Assembly (NCBI GenBank): GCA_021774795.1
Contig: JAJFIR010000047.1
Span: forward strand, 1 to 64,000
Length of the DNA stretch: 64,000 nucleotides
Source of the DNA: Emcibacteraceae bacterium
Lineage (GTDB): Bacteria > Pseudomonadota > Alphaproteobacteria > Sphingomonadales > Emcibacteraceae
Direction of reading: 5' to 3'
The position numbers and the translations under genes are program-made. Under the pieces are notes generated by a model. The model made no database searches. It was not told where the DNA came from and worked only from the letters and a program-made list of their open reading frames with translations. This document shows, piece by piece, positions 44,614 to 52,785 of the stretch. How positions within the stretch are numbered: the first letter of the stretch is position 1; each line of letters starts with the position of its first letter.

Positions 44614-45885
44614 ATGAGTAGTAAAGTAAAACCAGAACACGGCATGGGCACAGTGGTTAATCATGTTGGTGAAGGCGCCCATGATCTGCATTCCCATTTA
44701 ATGCCCATATATCAAACATCGACATTCGGGTTTGACACGGTGGACGACGCGGCGGATGTGTTCGCGGGCCGGGTTAAGGGATATGCCTATACCCGCACCC
44801 ATAACCCCAACTTTGACCATCTTGCGGATAAAATTGCTTATATGGAAGGGATCGACCTGATCAAGGCAAACCCGGATAAGGACCCGGCGGAGCTGGTGAT
44901 GGGCAAAGTCACATCAAGCGGTATGGCGGCGACATCGGCGGCGGTTTTGGGTTATGTGGGGTCAGGCGATAAAGTGATCGTGCAACAAGGACTTTACGGA
45001 AACACCCATAAATTTTGGTATGCCCTCGCCCCGCGGCTTGGCATCGAAGTGGTATGGGTCAGTGATTTAAGCCCGGCCAGTTTTAAAAAAATCATAGACG
45101 CCAACAAAGACGCGAAATTAATATTTATTGAAACGCCGTCAAACCCGCGCATGGAACTTATTGATTTAACCAAGCTCGTTACCGCGGCACACGCGGCGGA
45201 TATGTGGGTGATGGTTGATAACACCTTCGCCACCCCGTATCACCAACGGCCATTAATGTTTGGCTGTGATGTGGTGGTGCATTCAACAACAAAATATATT
45301 TGTGGCCACGGCACCACCATTGGCGGGGCGATTGTCAGCACGCATTTGGATTATATGGCGCCGGGCGGCAACGGGGTTGGCCTTACTTATAAAATGCTCG
45401 GGGTTGCACCAAGCCCGCAGGACGCATGGCAGATTAATGTCGGCCTTAAAACATTTGAGCTTCGCATGCAGCGCCACAGCAAAAACGCCATGGCGGTTGC
45501 CACATTCCTGCAAAGCCACCCTGCGGTCGAAGAAGTGTGTTACCCGGGGCTTGGTAATGATCCGTATCATCAGCTTGCGAAAAGGCAGTTGATTAATGGA
45601 TATGGCGGCATGGTGTCGTTTAAGGTAAAAGGCAGCGGCAAGAAGACGGACGCCGAAAACGGCATTGCTGTGACCAACGCGGTGACGATCCCGACTTTGG
45701 CGGTTAGTTTAGGCAACGCGGATACGTTAATCCAGCACCCGGCGAGCATGACCCACGCCGCGATCCCAAAAGAAGAAAGGGAAAAGGCCGGCATTACCGA
45801 CAACATCATCCGGCTTTCGGTTGGTATTGAAAATGTAGAGGATTTAATCGCCGACTTGGAAAATGCGTTAAAAGCGGTAAAGTAA
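44614..45885 (+). CDS. Cys/Met metabolism PLP enzyme (cystathionine gamma-synthase family)
   Basis: A 423-residue fold-type I PLP enzyme. The PLP lysine lies in HSTTKYICGHG near residue 228; other markers are IYQTSTFGF, YAYTRTHNPNFDHLADKIA, FIETPSNPRM and the C-terminal IIRLSVGIENVEDLI. The family includes cystathionine gamma-synthase, O-acetylhomoserine sulfhydrylase and methionine gamma-lyase. In known MTA shunts a member of this family captures methanethiol to remake methionine; that job fits the operon but is inferred. Confidence 0.88.
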   Translation: MSSKVKPEHGMGTVVNHVGEGAHDLHSHLMPIYQTSTFGFDTVDDAADVFAGRVKGYAYTRTHNPNFDHLADKIAYMEGIDLIKANPDKDPAELVMGKVTSSGMAATSAAVLGYVGSGDKVIVQQGLYGNTHKFWYALAPRLGIEVVWVSDLSPASFKKIIDANKDAKLIFIETPSNPRMELIDLTKLVTAAHAADMWVMVDNTFATPYHQRPLMFGCDVVVHSTTKYICGHGTTIGGAIVSTHLDYMAPGGNGVGLTYKMLGVAPSPQDAWQINVGLKTFELRMQRHSKNAMAVATFLQSHPAVEEVCYPGLGNDPYHQLAKRQLINGYGGMVSFKVKGSGKKTDAENGIAVTNAVTIPTLAVSLGNADTLIQHPASMTHAAIPKEEREKAGITDNIIRLSVGIENVEDLIADLENALKAVK

Positions 45886-45918
45886 TAAAGTACCATGGGA
45901 AAAAATAGGGAAAAATAA

Positions 45919-46986
45919 TTGCCGGAAATAAAACTTAAATCGTTAAGCAAATCATATGACGGGAAAGTGGATGTCTTAAAAGCCATTGACCTGACCATCA
46001 AGGACGGGGAATTTACGGTTCTTGTCGGGCCGTCGGGCTGCGGCAAAAGCACAACGCTTAGACTGCTCGCCGGGCTTGAGACCGCAACGGGCGGCAGCAT
46101 AACGGTTGGCGGCGATGATATTACGGGCAAAGCGCCCAAAGACCGCAACATGGCGATGGTGTTTCAGAATTACGCCCTTTACCCGCACATGAGCGTCGCG
46201 GAAAATATCGGTTTTTCCTTAAAAGTTGACGGGGTCCAAAAGGACAACATTAAAACCCGCGTGGCTGCGGTTGCAAAGATGCTGGAAATTGAAGAGCTAC
46301 TGGAGCGCAGACCCAAGGATTTATCAGGCGGACAAAGACAAAGGGTGGCCATTGGCCGCGCCGTGGTAAAAGACAGCGACATATTCCTGTTTGATGAACC
46401 GCTTTCAAACCTTGACGCGGCGCTTCGCGGCGGCATGCGGGTTGAGCTTTCTCTGCTACATCAGCGGTTAAAGAAAAACATGGTTTATGTGACCCATGAT
46501 CAGGTGGAAGCGATGACGCTTGGTGATAAGATCATTGTCATGCATGACGGGATTATTCAGCAGGCCGGAACGCCGGAAGAAATATTCACGAAGCCAGCCA
46601 ACAAATTTGTTGCCGGATTTATCGGCAACCCGACCATGAATTTCCTTTCCGCCGAAATTGTTGAAGAGCATGGTATAAAATATGCAAGCGGTGCCAATTT
46701 CATGATTGCCCTGCCGGAAAATGCCACGCCGCGTAAAGACCAGAAAATAATATTGGGCATAAGACCCGAAGACATCTCATTTGATGACAGCAGCGATTTG
46801 AACGTTAATATTTTAGTCGCCGAATATGTCGGTCATCATAAGAACATCGTCGCGCAAATTGGCGACGCCAAAATAAACATCACCGCCCCCGTCGCCCAAG
46901 AAACCACCGTCGGCGGGTCATATAAAATAAAAGTGGATCAAAACAAACTTCATTTGTTTGATGCGGAGAGTGGTGAGATTGTTTAA
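45919..46986 (+). CDS. CUT1 sugar ABC transporter ATP-binding protein (UgpC/MalK type)
   Basis: A 355-residue ATPase. TTG 45919 is the start (MPEIKLKSLSKSYDG), with AGGG 8 bases upstream. Walker A GPSGCGKST at 37-45, signature LSGGQRQRVAIGRA near 135-148, Walker B IFLFDEPLSNLD, switch His in YVTHDQ, and a C-terminal TOBE/OB domain (about 240-355). No permease lies beside it; the matching binding protein and permeases are probably the genes at 54330-57359. Its stop overlaps that of the convergent coiled-coil gene. Confidence 0.92.
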   Translation: MPEIKLKSLSKSYDGKVDVLKAIDLTIKDGEFTVLVGPSGCGKSTTLRLLAGLETATGGSITVGGDDITGKAPKDRNMAMVFQNYALYPHMSVAENIGFSLKVDGVQKDNIKTRVAAVAKMLEIEELLERRPKDLSGGQRQRVAIGRAVVKDSDIFLFDEPLSNLDAALRGGMRVELSLLHQRLKKNMVYVTHDQVEAMTLGDKIIVMHDGIIQQAGTPEEIFTKPANKFVAGFIGNPTMNFLSAEIVEEHGIKYASGANFMIALPENATPRKDQKIILGIRPEDISFDDSSDLNVNILVAEYVGHHKNIVAQIGDAKINITAPVAQETTVGGSYKIKVDQNKLHLFDAESGEIV

Positions 46987-48176
46987 CTTTCTTTGTTGGT
47001 ATTCTTTTTACGTAAAATATCTGGGAAAATAGATTTCCGTGTTTGTTCATCAAATTTATTCAGCGCTAGAGAAGGTTTATCTTTCACAACTTCCAAAAGC
47101 ATATTTAGGAGATCTTCTTGAATATTTTTGTACTTGGGTGCAGCTAGCTCATTTTTAAATCCGTGATACAATTCCATTACACGTTGTTTGTGATTATACT
47201 CTTCGTACAACCTTCTGCTCGATTGGATAGAGAGCATGCCAAACCAACTTAAATAAGCAAGCGGTATACTTATAAAAAGACGCGCTAAAAAAACAACTGT
47301 CAACGAATTGTTATTAGCGATTACATTACCAGCACCTGACAAATACTGTGAACTTAACCCTATAAAATCATAGAACAAATAGACTATTAGGCAAATTGGA
47401 GCAATAAAAAGTCCATAGTTAAATAAAATGCTAGTTCTGTTGCTTAAGAAATGAACTATTTCATTTACTATTTTCGGAATCCAACCTTTCCCTGTATTGT
47501 TGTTGGGCACTACTCCATAGCGGCTCTTTGCGTCAAAATACGAATATGCGAGTCCCGCGGTCCCTGCGTTTGGCAATAAAGATAATATCTCTTCTTTAAG
47601 TTCTTTTCGTAGCGAGTCAAATTCCCTTTTTCGAGACAATTCAAAACTTTCATTTTCACTTTTCAAACGATCTCTTTCTTCTTCTGTCAATTCCAATTTA
47701 TTTTCAACTTCGGCCACCAGATCATCGAACTTTGCTTTTAAACTTTTCCTAGTCAAGATATCATCATCATCATAATCATCGATAAGTAAAATATCATGCA
47801 GGTCATCAATCTCCGCTGTTAATTCTTTCGTCGTGGTCAAATTTTCGTTTGCCTCTCCTTCTAATGCTTTAAAAAGTGCGTTGCTTTTGGTTAAATCAGT
47901 TGTTGCAACAACTACTACTTCTTCTTTTTGCTTAATGTTATTTACTGCTTCCTCAACAAATGTGGAATTTTGTTTTACTTCGGCGCACACTTTAACTGCT
48001 TCCTCGAAAAGTCTTTCCGCGTCCTTTGCTTTTTCTGCTGCTAGGTTAAATTTTCTGGTTGCATCTCCTTGGTCTCTTGAAATGAGCCCTAATCTTGATC
48101 GCAACTCTTCTGTCAGCGCTCTTGCTTCTGTTAATTCTGCTTCTATGTCTTCCTTAAGTTCTCTTTTAGTTGGCAT
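46983..48176 (-). CDS. coiled-coil membrane protein, unknown function
   Basis: A 397-residue protein that I do not recognise. Residues about 1-200 are almost entirely charged, heptad-like helix (ELTEARALTEELRSR, KAKDAERLFEEAVK and an acidic break DDYDDDDILTRK near 131-142). A GTAGLAYSYFDAKSRYG motif near 209-225 leads to two or three transmembrane helices (about 250-272, 292-320), then a cytosolic tail (ENYNHKQRVMELYHGFKNE-like YEEYNHKQRVMELYHG, KDKPSLALNKF). The layout resembles stress or defence membrane proteins of variable islands. It is more AT-rich than the genes on its left and is 21 bases downstream of a repeat protein gene. Confidence 0.75.
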   Translation of the reverse strand: MPTKRELKEDIEAELTEARALTEELRSRLGLISRDQGDATRKFNLAAEKAKDAERLFEEAVKVCAEVKQNSTFVEEAVNNIKQKEEVVVVATTDLTKSNALFKALEGEANENLTTTKELTAEIDDLHDILLIDDYDDDDILTRKSLKAKFDDLVAEVENKLELTEEERDRLKSENESFELSRKREFDSLRKELKEEILSLLPNAGTAGLAYSYFDAKSRYGVVPNNNTGKGWIPKIVNEIVHFLSNRTSILFNYGLFIAPICLIVYLFYDFIGLSSQYLSGAGNVIANNNSLTVVFLARLFISIPLAYLSWFGMLSIQSSRRLYEEYNHKQRVMELYHGFKNELAAPKYKNIQEDLLNMLLEVVKDKPSLALNKFDEQTRKSIFPDILRKKNTNKES

Positions 48177-48197
48177 TTCACTACTCCAAGTTCGCCT

Positions 48198-48452
48198 TTA
48201 CTTCTTTTTATTTGGGCGTTGTGTTAATGTGGAGCCAGCAGCTGATTTCGCGGCTTTGCTAGCGCTCTTACTTCTCAAAGTTTTTGAAGCTGCTGAACCG
48301 GAGGCTCTACCTGTTACTTTGGAAGTCTTACTTTGCGCCAAGGCTGACCCAGCAGCCGACTTTGCGGCTTTGCTCCCTGTTTTTCCTCTTAGAGTTTTAG
48401 ACGCGGAAGTTGCAGCTTTTTTGCTTGTTCTTTCTGTATTACGTTTGACCAT
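48198..48452 (-). CDS. Lys/Ala-rich repeat protein
   Basis: An 84-residue basic protein made of two imperfect repeats of about 23 residues: SKTLRGKTGSKAAKSAAGSA at about 18-37 and SKTLRSKSASKAAKSAAGST at about 57-76, each followed by a Gln. The pattern (SKxLR..SKAAKSAAGSxLxQ) occurs in small uncharacterised bacterial proteins, from memory. The charge suggests nucleic-acid binding, but none is shown. It lies 21 bases upstream of the coiled-coil membrane gene on the same strand, so the two form a unit. Confidence 0.7.
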   Translation of the reverse strand: MVKRNTERTSKKAATSASKTLRGKTGSKAAKSAAGSALAQSKTSKVTGRASGSAASKTLRSKSASKAAKSAAGSTLTQRPNKKK

Positions 48453-49053
48453 TTTTCAGTCTCCATCAATTGAATAAAATAATCAGAAGCAGTCTTATGC
48501 CAATGATATTTAGAAAGTCGGAACCCAAATTAATATTTTGGATTTCGATTAATAATTGGCACTATTTTCTTGAAAGCAGATGCAATTTTATGCAATAAAA
48601 GAGATGCGAATAGCTTTTATTAGGTTTGTACTACTTTTTTCGGGAAGTGCCCGAACCTAGTGAAGTTTTGGTAGGCAGGTTATCTTTATAGAGCCTGCCT
48701 ATTTTCTTCGACCTACTATATTTTGTGTTTTGACTGCAACAATGTCAACAACTAGTATGTCGCTATTTTCGTACTTTTTTTGTTCCTGTGGATAACTTCT
48801 TGTTTTCAAATGACTCTTTTTTCGTGATATTCTTCACAAACTTACAACCTACTACGGTATTTGCCCCCACTTTCAAGATGTTAAGTATTGAAATCGTACA
48901 TTTAGGGAAATAAACGAATCGTATCTGTTGCATAAATTGCCCGAAGTTTTGGCAAAAACTGATGTTGTTTTCTAATGCTGAATATTAATTTTTTCTCGTC
49001 GCTCCTTCATTTATTTGGTAAGATCGCTGCATAAAAAACACAGCGAGAATGTC
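48453..49053. other. 600-base AT-rich non-coding region
   Basis: No convincing gene. It holds the hairpin TCGGG/CCCGA (48639-48653), the hairpin TAGGCAGG/CCTGCCTA (48672-48679 with 48694-48701) followed by ATTTTC, a perfect DnaA-box 9-mer TGTGGATAA (48787-48795), and two related strings GCCCGAA...GAAGTTTTGG (48648-48672 and 48941-48953). The promoter of the repeat-protein gene must lie in its left part and that of the VOC gene in its right part. It looks like the edge of an inserted module. Confidence 0.4.
48672..48701. terminator. hairpin with 8-base-pair perfect stem
   Basis: TAGGCAGG and CCTGCCTA enclose a 14-base loop and are followed by TTTTC on the plus strand. It could be a terminator of a short plus-strand transcript; no gene upstream on that strand explains it. 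Confidence 0.4.
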
Positions 49054-49551
49054 ATGAAAAAATTACCAAAAAAATTCCTTTTTACTTTATGCATTTCTCT
49101 CATATTCTCCTCAATTGGAAATACGCAAATGACAGATCAAAGTGACATGATGGAAGCGCCGATATTAAGGGTGGCGCGGCCCAGTGATGATCTGGAGGCG
49201 CTCAAAGATTTCTACGTTAATGGATTGGGTCTTAAAGTCATTGACCAGTTTAAAAGCCATGATGGGTTCGACGGGATTATGGTCGGTCATAAAAACTGGC
49301 CGTATCATTTTGAATTCACCCATTTCAAAGATCATGTGGGGGGCCATGTGGCGGGAAAAGCCCCGACCGAAGATAATTTGGTGGTGTTTTATTTGCCCAA
49401 CCGGGGCAAATGGCAAGAGGCAGTCAGCAAAATGCAAGGTGCGGGGTATGCGCCCGTAACGTCATTCAACCCTTACTGGGATATAAACGGCGTGACATTT
49501 GAAGACCCGGACGGGTATAGAGTGGTATTACAAAACGCAAAGTGGGAATAG
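49054..49551 (+). CDS. exported VOC/glyoxalase-like protein
   Basis: A 165-residue protein from ATG 49054 (an upstream TTG 49015 adds 13 unlikely residues). Signal peptide MKKLPKKFLFTLCISLIFSS with cleavage near IGNT/Q. One VOC domain: RVARPSDDLEALKDFYVNGLGLKVIDQF, FEFTHFKDHVGGH, NLVVFYLPN and NGVTFEDPDGYRVVLQN with metal-type His and Glu positions. Export is unusual for the family. Substrate unknown. Confidence 0.82.
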   Translation: MKKLPKKFLFTLCISLIFSSIGNTQMTDQSDMMEAPILRVARPSDDLEALKDFYVNGLGLKVIDQFKSHDGFDGIMVGHKNWPYHFEFTHFKDHVGGHVAGKAPTEDNLVVFYLPNRGKWQEAVSKMQGAGYAPVTSFNPYWDINGVTFEDPDGYRVVLQNAKWE

Positions 49552-49705
49552 GATTAAGAAGGCTTGCCTTATTGCCTTTTGTTTTGGTGTTGTCGCACCG
49601 ATAGCACGGGAATGAAGGACGATTTAATTAATATTCTTTCTCTGCCCAAGAGATATCCATATTAAATATTTGATGAACATTATTATGTTCCAATTGCATT
49701 AAATG

Positions 49706-49735
49706 TTGCATGTTTTTTGAAAGTTGGCATAACAT
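49706..49735 (+). promoter_or_regulatory. possible promoter of the structured RNA
   Basis: TTGCAT (49706-49711) lies 16-18 bases before CATAAC/TAACAT (49728-49735), a plausible sigma70 pair whose start point would fall at about 49740, the beginning of the structured RNA. Both boxes match consensus only partly. Confidence 0.3.
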
Positions 49736-49919
49736 GGTGTCATCACGGGAGCACCCGTGGGGGGAGTCAACAGCCCTCTTAACTGATTACCGAGCGGCCA
49801 TGAGCGCGCAACGGATATTACTGCCCGAATCCCGGCTTGTTGGCCGGGTGGCGTGGTAATGTCCAGAGCTATGCTTAAACGCCCGCCTCTCCTATCTCGG
49901 TAGGGAGTTTGTTGACACC
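49736..49919 (+). ncRNA. candidate structured RNA, family unknown
   Basis: A G/C-rich block in AT-rich surroundings. The ends pair: GGTGTCA (49736-49742) with TGACACC (49913-49919). Inside: hairpin CACGGG-AGCA-CCCGTG (49744-49759); a long hairpin with GGATATTAC (49813-49821) paired to GTAATGTCC (49856-49864) and apical CCCGGC-TTGTTG-GCCGGG (49831-49848); and a hairpin near CTCCTA/TAGGGAG (49889-49907). GTCAACA (49766-49772) can also pair with TGTTGAC near 49910-49916, allowing a switch. It has no long frame and precedes the ORF at 49985 by 65 bases. It does not match the SRP, RNase P, tmRNA, TPP, cobalamin or Moco motifs as I know them. Confidence 0.55.
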
Positions 49920-49984
49920 CGGCTGTTTGCCATTCCCCTCACCCATGCTTCCCTGTATTTTGAAACAATTTTGGGGCAGTACTC

Positions 49985-50311
49985 ATGAACAGCGAAAACG
50001 ATTTATTTATTGAGCGGATGATTAACGTGATCCGCGGGCATACGGCAGCGAATTTGGCAACGGAAACGGAAAAGACGCCGAAAACGAGCCTCTGGCATGT
50101 GACAACACCGAGAGAATATTTAAGAGAAGTGATTAAAGCCTACGGTGAATACAGCGAAAAAACGGTTCGCGAAGCGATCCACCGCGCGCTTAATGATGGG
50201 CTTTTGGACCGCGCGTTATTCCTTATTATCGTGCTATGCCGATTATCAGAATATATCGAGATGGAAAGGAAACGACGTCCATGGAATTTTAGTGATGATG
50301 GATGGCCTTAG
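49985..50311 (+). CDS. hypothetical protein behind the structured RNA
   Basis: A 108-residue soluble, mostly helical protein I do not recognise (MNSENDLFIERMINVIRGHT at the start; REYLREVIKAYGEYSEKTV and AIHRALNDGLLDRALFLIIV in the middle; WNFSDDGW at the end). Codon use looks coding. A GGGGCAG string lies 9 bases before the ATG. With 65 bases between it and the structured RNA it may be that RNA's regulated gene. Confidence 0.65.
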   Translation: MNSENDLFIERMINVIRGHTAANLATETEKTPKTSLWHVTTPREYLREVIKAYGEYSEKTVREAIHRALNDGLLDRALFLIIVLCRLSEYIEMERKRRPWNFSDDGWP

Positions 50312-50431
50312 CCGTTAATTTTTAAGGCTTATTTTCCTCTCGCCCGCTGTCAGATAATTTGATAAGGTCTTCACATAACTAGTTTAGGGAAAGTGTTATG
50401 CAAAGAATAATAATGGGTTGGTAAGTAATCT

Positions 50432-51031
50432 TTAAAGACATTTAATGGCGGCATCAACAACCGCGGGGGCGAATTTTTCAGGATCGTTATCGTTTAATAT
50501 CTCGATCACCTCTTCGCGGGGGGCGGCAAGGCGGTATGTGCGTTTACTGGTCAGGGCCGAGATAACATCAGCGATACCGAGAATTTGCCCGGACAGTGAT
50601 ATTTGAGCCCCCGATAAGCCGAGGGGATAGCCGCTGCCGTCCAAGCGTTCGTGATGTTCAGATACGATACGGACGATATCCGGGGAGACGTTAGCATATT
50701 CAAGAAGCTGAACGCCGATATCCACATGGGTTTTGACAAGGGCAAACTCTTCGTCTGTAAGCTCAGCGGGTTTTGAAAGGATTGAGCTTGGGATCGCCTG
50801 CTTTCCGACATCATGCAAGAAACCCGCAAGGGCAAGCTGCTCTATTTCATCAACAGACATGTTCATATTAGCGGCGATGAGTTGCACCAGTTCGGCGACT
50901 TCCTCGATATGGGAAGCGGTATAGGGATCATTAAGGCCGATCATCGCAAGGGCGATGTCTTTGATCACCTTATCGTTAATTAGTGACGGTTCAATTGCCG
51001 ATGATTTCTTTTTTTTAAACTTGTTTAACAT
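50432..51031 (-). CDS. stand-alone HD-GYP domain phosphodiesterase
   Basis: A 199-residue HD-GYP protein, a family that degrades cyclic di-GMP. The metal-binding HD is in LAGFLHDVGKQAIP near residue 74, a distal His in KTHVDIGVQLLE, and the signature HHERLDGSGYP near 126-136 followed by SLSGQILGIADVISALTSKRTYR. No GGDEF, receiver or sensor domain is attached; the first 25 residues are basic. It would lower c-di-GMP; its input is unknown. Confidence 0.88.
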   Translation of the reverse strand: MLNKFKKKKSSAIEPSLINDKVIKDIALAMIGLNDPYTASHIEEVAELVQLIAANMNMSVDEIEQLALAGFLHDVGKQAIPSSILSKPAELTDEEFALVKTHVDIGVQLLEYANVSPDIVRIVSEHHERLDGSGYPLGLSGAQISLSGQILGIADVISALTSKRTYRLAAPREEVIEILNDNDPEKFAPAVVDAAIKCL

Positions 51032-51127
51032 CGTTATCCCCCAGGTTAAGCAAATTATAAATAGTTTAGGGAGTTATACTTAAAATTGTATTAACGACGA
51101 TTTGTTGCAACTTTACTATGGCAATCC

Positions 51128-51511
51128 CTACAGTAGCCCCTGGCAGGCGATCAAGACCACGCCGCAGACGATGATATAAAAGAAATCAACGGTTATAGCG
51201 TAGCTGGTTTTTTGCACGAAAGCACCGCCCGACGCATTAAAGGTCGCGACCGCGAGGACCACAAGCACTGCGGTGATGATGTCTTCCGATATGCGGGTGA
51301 TACCGATGACCACCGCCAGCAGCAAAAGGGCGATGAGCTGTGAAGCAAGCGCGAAGACCGGCATTTGATCAGCGGTACCGAGATCAACCCGCGATCCTTC
51401 GGCCCATTTAACGCCAAATAATTTTGGGCTATACCATGCCCAGCCAACAAGAAATGCAACGATTGTACCAACGCCCGTTGCAAGCCAATTTACATTTGAA
51501 AAGACTTCCAT
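51128..51511 (-). CDS. DUF1761 membrane protein, copy 1
   Basis: A 127-residue, four-helix membrane protein from ATG 51511 (MEVFSNVNWLATGVGT). The earlier GTG at 51655 would overlap the divergent gene at 51606. DUF1761 hallmarks are the N-terminal NW, WAWYSPKLFG near 27-36 and the C-terminal FFYIIVCG. It is a close paralogue of the gene at 53145-53528; both end VIL/MIACQGLL. Function unknown. Confidence 0.82.
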   Translation of the reverse strand: MEVFSNVNWLATGVGTIVAFLVGWAWYSPKLFGVKWAEGSRVDLGTADQMPVFALASQLIALLLLAVVIGITRISEDIITAVLVVLAVATFNASGGAFVQKTSYAITVDFFYIIVCGVVLIACQGLL

Positions 51512-51605
51512 AATCCCCCTCCTCCCAGTAGAGTTAACCCGATAAGCGGGATATAATAACAAAATTTGCGTAAAATGTACATCGGGACGCAAAGAAGGAT
51601 AAGGA

Positions 51606-51860
51606 ATGTTGTTTGACGGGATTGGAATGACCGGGGTTTTGATGATCCTAACCACTTATGGATTGGTGCAGGTGGACCGGATTAATGTGAAGGGCATGGG
51701 CTATTCACTCTTTAACGGGGTTGGCGCGCTGCTTATTCTTATTTCGCTTTATGTGGACTTCAATTTATCGGCATTTGTGATTGAAGTTGCGTGGCTGGTG
51801 ATTAGCATATTTGGTTTATTTAATGCGCTAAAAAGAGGAAAGCCGGATGAGCGTGGTTGA
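51606..51860 (+). CDS. CBU_0592-type small membrane protein
   Basis: An 84-residue protein with about three hydrophobic helices (5-22, 34-52, 56-75), resembling the small CBU_0592-like membrane family: MTGVLMILTTYGLVQVDRI, FNGVGALLILISLY and FVIEVAWLVISIFGLF. AAGGATAAGGA precedes the ATG. Function unknown. Its TGA stop is in the same frame as the downstream PhzF gene, 12 bases before that ATG. Confidence 0.75.
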   Translation: MLFDGIGMTGVLMILTTYGLVQVDRINVKGMGYSLFNGVGALLILISLYVDFNLSAFVIEVAWLVISIFGLFNALKRGKPDERG

Positions 51861-51872
51861 TATATATATTTA

Positions 51873-52766
51873 ATGGATGCCTTTACCGCCACAGTTGGCG
51901 AAGGAAACCGGGCCGGGGTGGTCTTTGATGCGGACGGATTAACACCTGCGCAGATGCAGGATATTGCGGCCTTTGCTAATGTATCAGAAACGGCATTTAT
52001 GATCAACGCGGGCGCAGGACCTTTAAACGAGGGGGGTGAATATGATGTTCATGTGCGTTATTTTACCCCGACAAGCGAAGTGCCCATATGCGGGCACGCG
52101 ACCATCGCCAGCCATTATCTCCGGGTCAAGCGGGACGGCATTTCAAATGGCACGGTGCTTTCTAAAACCGGGGTCGGGATATTGCCGGTGGATATTCAAA
52201 AAATAGGCGATGATATCAAAATCATCATGACACAAGGCACACCGGAAATTGGCGAAATTTTAAACGAGCCACATGTGGACGAGGCATTAAAGGCATTAAG
52301 GATTACACGAGGTGAAATTCACCACGGTTTGCCGGTGCAGTTTGTTTCAACCGGGCATGGCAAGGTGATTATCCCGATTAAAGAGCTTTCAACACTTCAT
52401 AGATTAACCCCGGATTTCGGCTCGCTTAAGGCACTCACCCGAAAAATTGGCCATACCGGTTATTTTGCATTGGTGATTTCCGGTGATCAGGATGAATACC
52501 AAACCCACGGGCGGATGTTTGCGCCTTCTATTGGCATTAACGAAGACCCGGTGACCGGAAACGGCAACGGGCCAGCGGGACTTTATTTAAGTCATCACAA
52601 TGTTTTTAGGTTTGACGATGAATATTCATATCTTGGTAAGCAGGGTGAAGCAATGGGAAAACCGGGCGTGATTGAAGTGCGGATTTTTAAAGAAAACGGT
52701 GTGGCCGCAAAAGTGCAGGTAGCCGGATCAGCCGTAGAAGCCGGGATACTTCAATATTCACTCTGA
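51873..52766 (+). CDS. PhzF family isomerase/epimerase
   Basis: A 297-residue protein of the PhzF/YddE fold (diaminopimelate epimerase-like). It starts at MDAFTATVGEGNRAGVVFD; the acid-base Glu is in SETAFM near residue 31-36, with PICGHATIASHY near 65-76 and EDPVTGNGNGPAGLYL near 220-235. Normally several residues precede the DAFT motif, and here there is no ribosome site before ATG 51873, so translation probably couples to the preceding gene. Substrate unknown. Confidence 0.85.
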   Translation: MDAFTATVGEGNRAGVVFDADGLTPAQMQDIAAFANVSETAFMINAGAGPLNEGGEYDVHVRYFTPTSEVPICGHATIASHYLRVKRDGISNGTVLSKTGVGILPVDIQKIGDDIKIIMTQGTPEIGEILNEPHVDEALKALRITRGEIHHGLPVQFVSTGHGKVIIPIKELSTLHRLTPDFGSLKALTRKIGHTGYFALVISGDQDEYQTHGRMFAPSIGINEDPVTGNGNGPAGLYLSHHNVFRFDDEYSYLGKQGEAMGKPGVIEVRIFKENGVAAKVQVAGSAVEAGILQYSL

Positions 52767-52785
52767 CCTGATTGCGGGTTGTTTG

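Noticed and set aside
47833-48477. 214-residue plus-strand frame
   Set aside because: It is antisense to the coiled-coil and repeat-protein genes; its Ser/Ala/Leu-rich content is a shadow of the charged helices.
48787-48795. Perfect DnaA box (also one at 28250-28258)
   Set aside because: A single 9-mer is expected by chance at this scale and there is no cluster or AT-rich unwinding element with dnaA or parAB nearby, so no origin is called.
49736-49919. Retron or group II intron as explanation of the structured RNA
   Set aside because: No reverse transcriptase gene is nearby and the intron domain V motif is absent.
50399-50425. Tiny ORF ATG...TAA of eight codons
   Set aside because: Too short to support as a gene, with no conserved partner downstream on the same strand.
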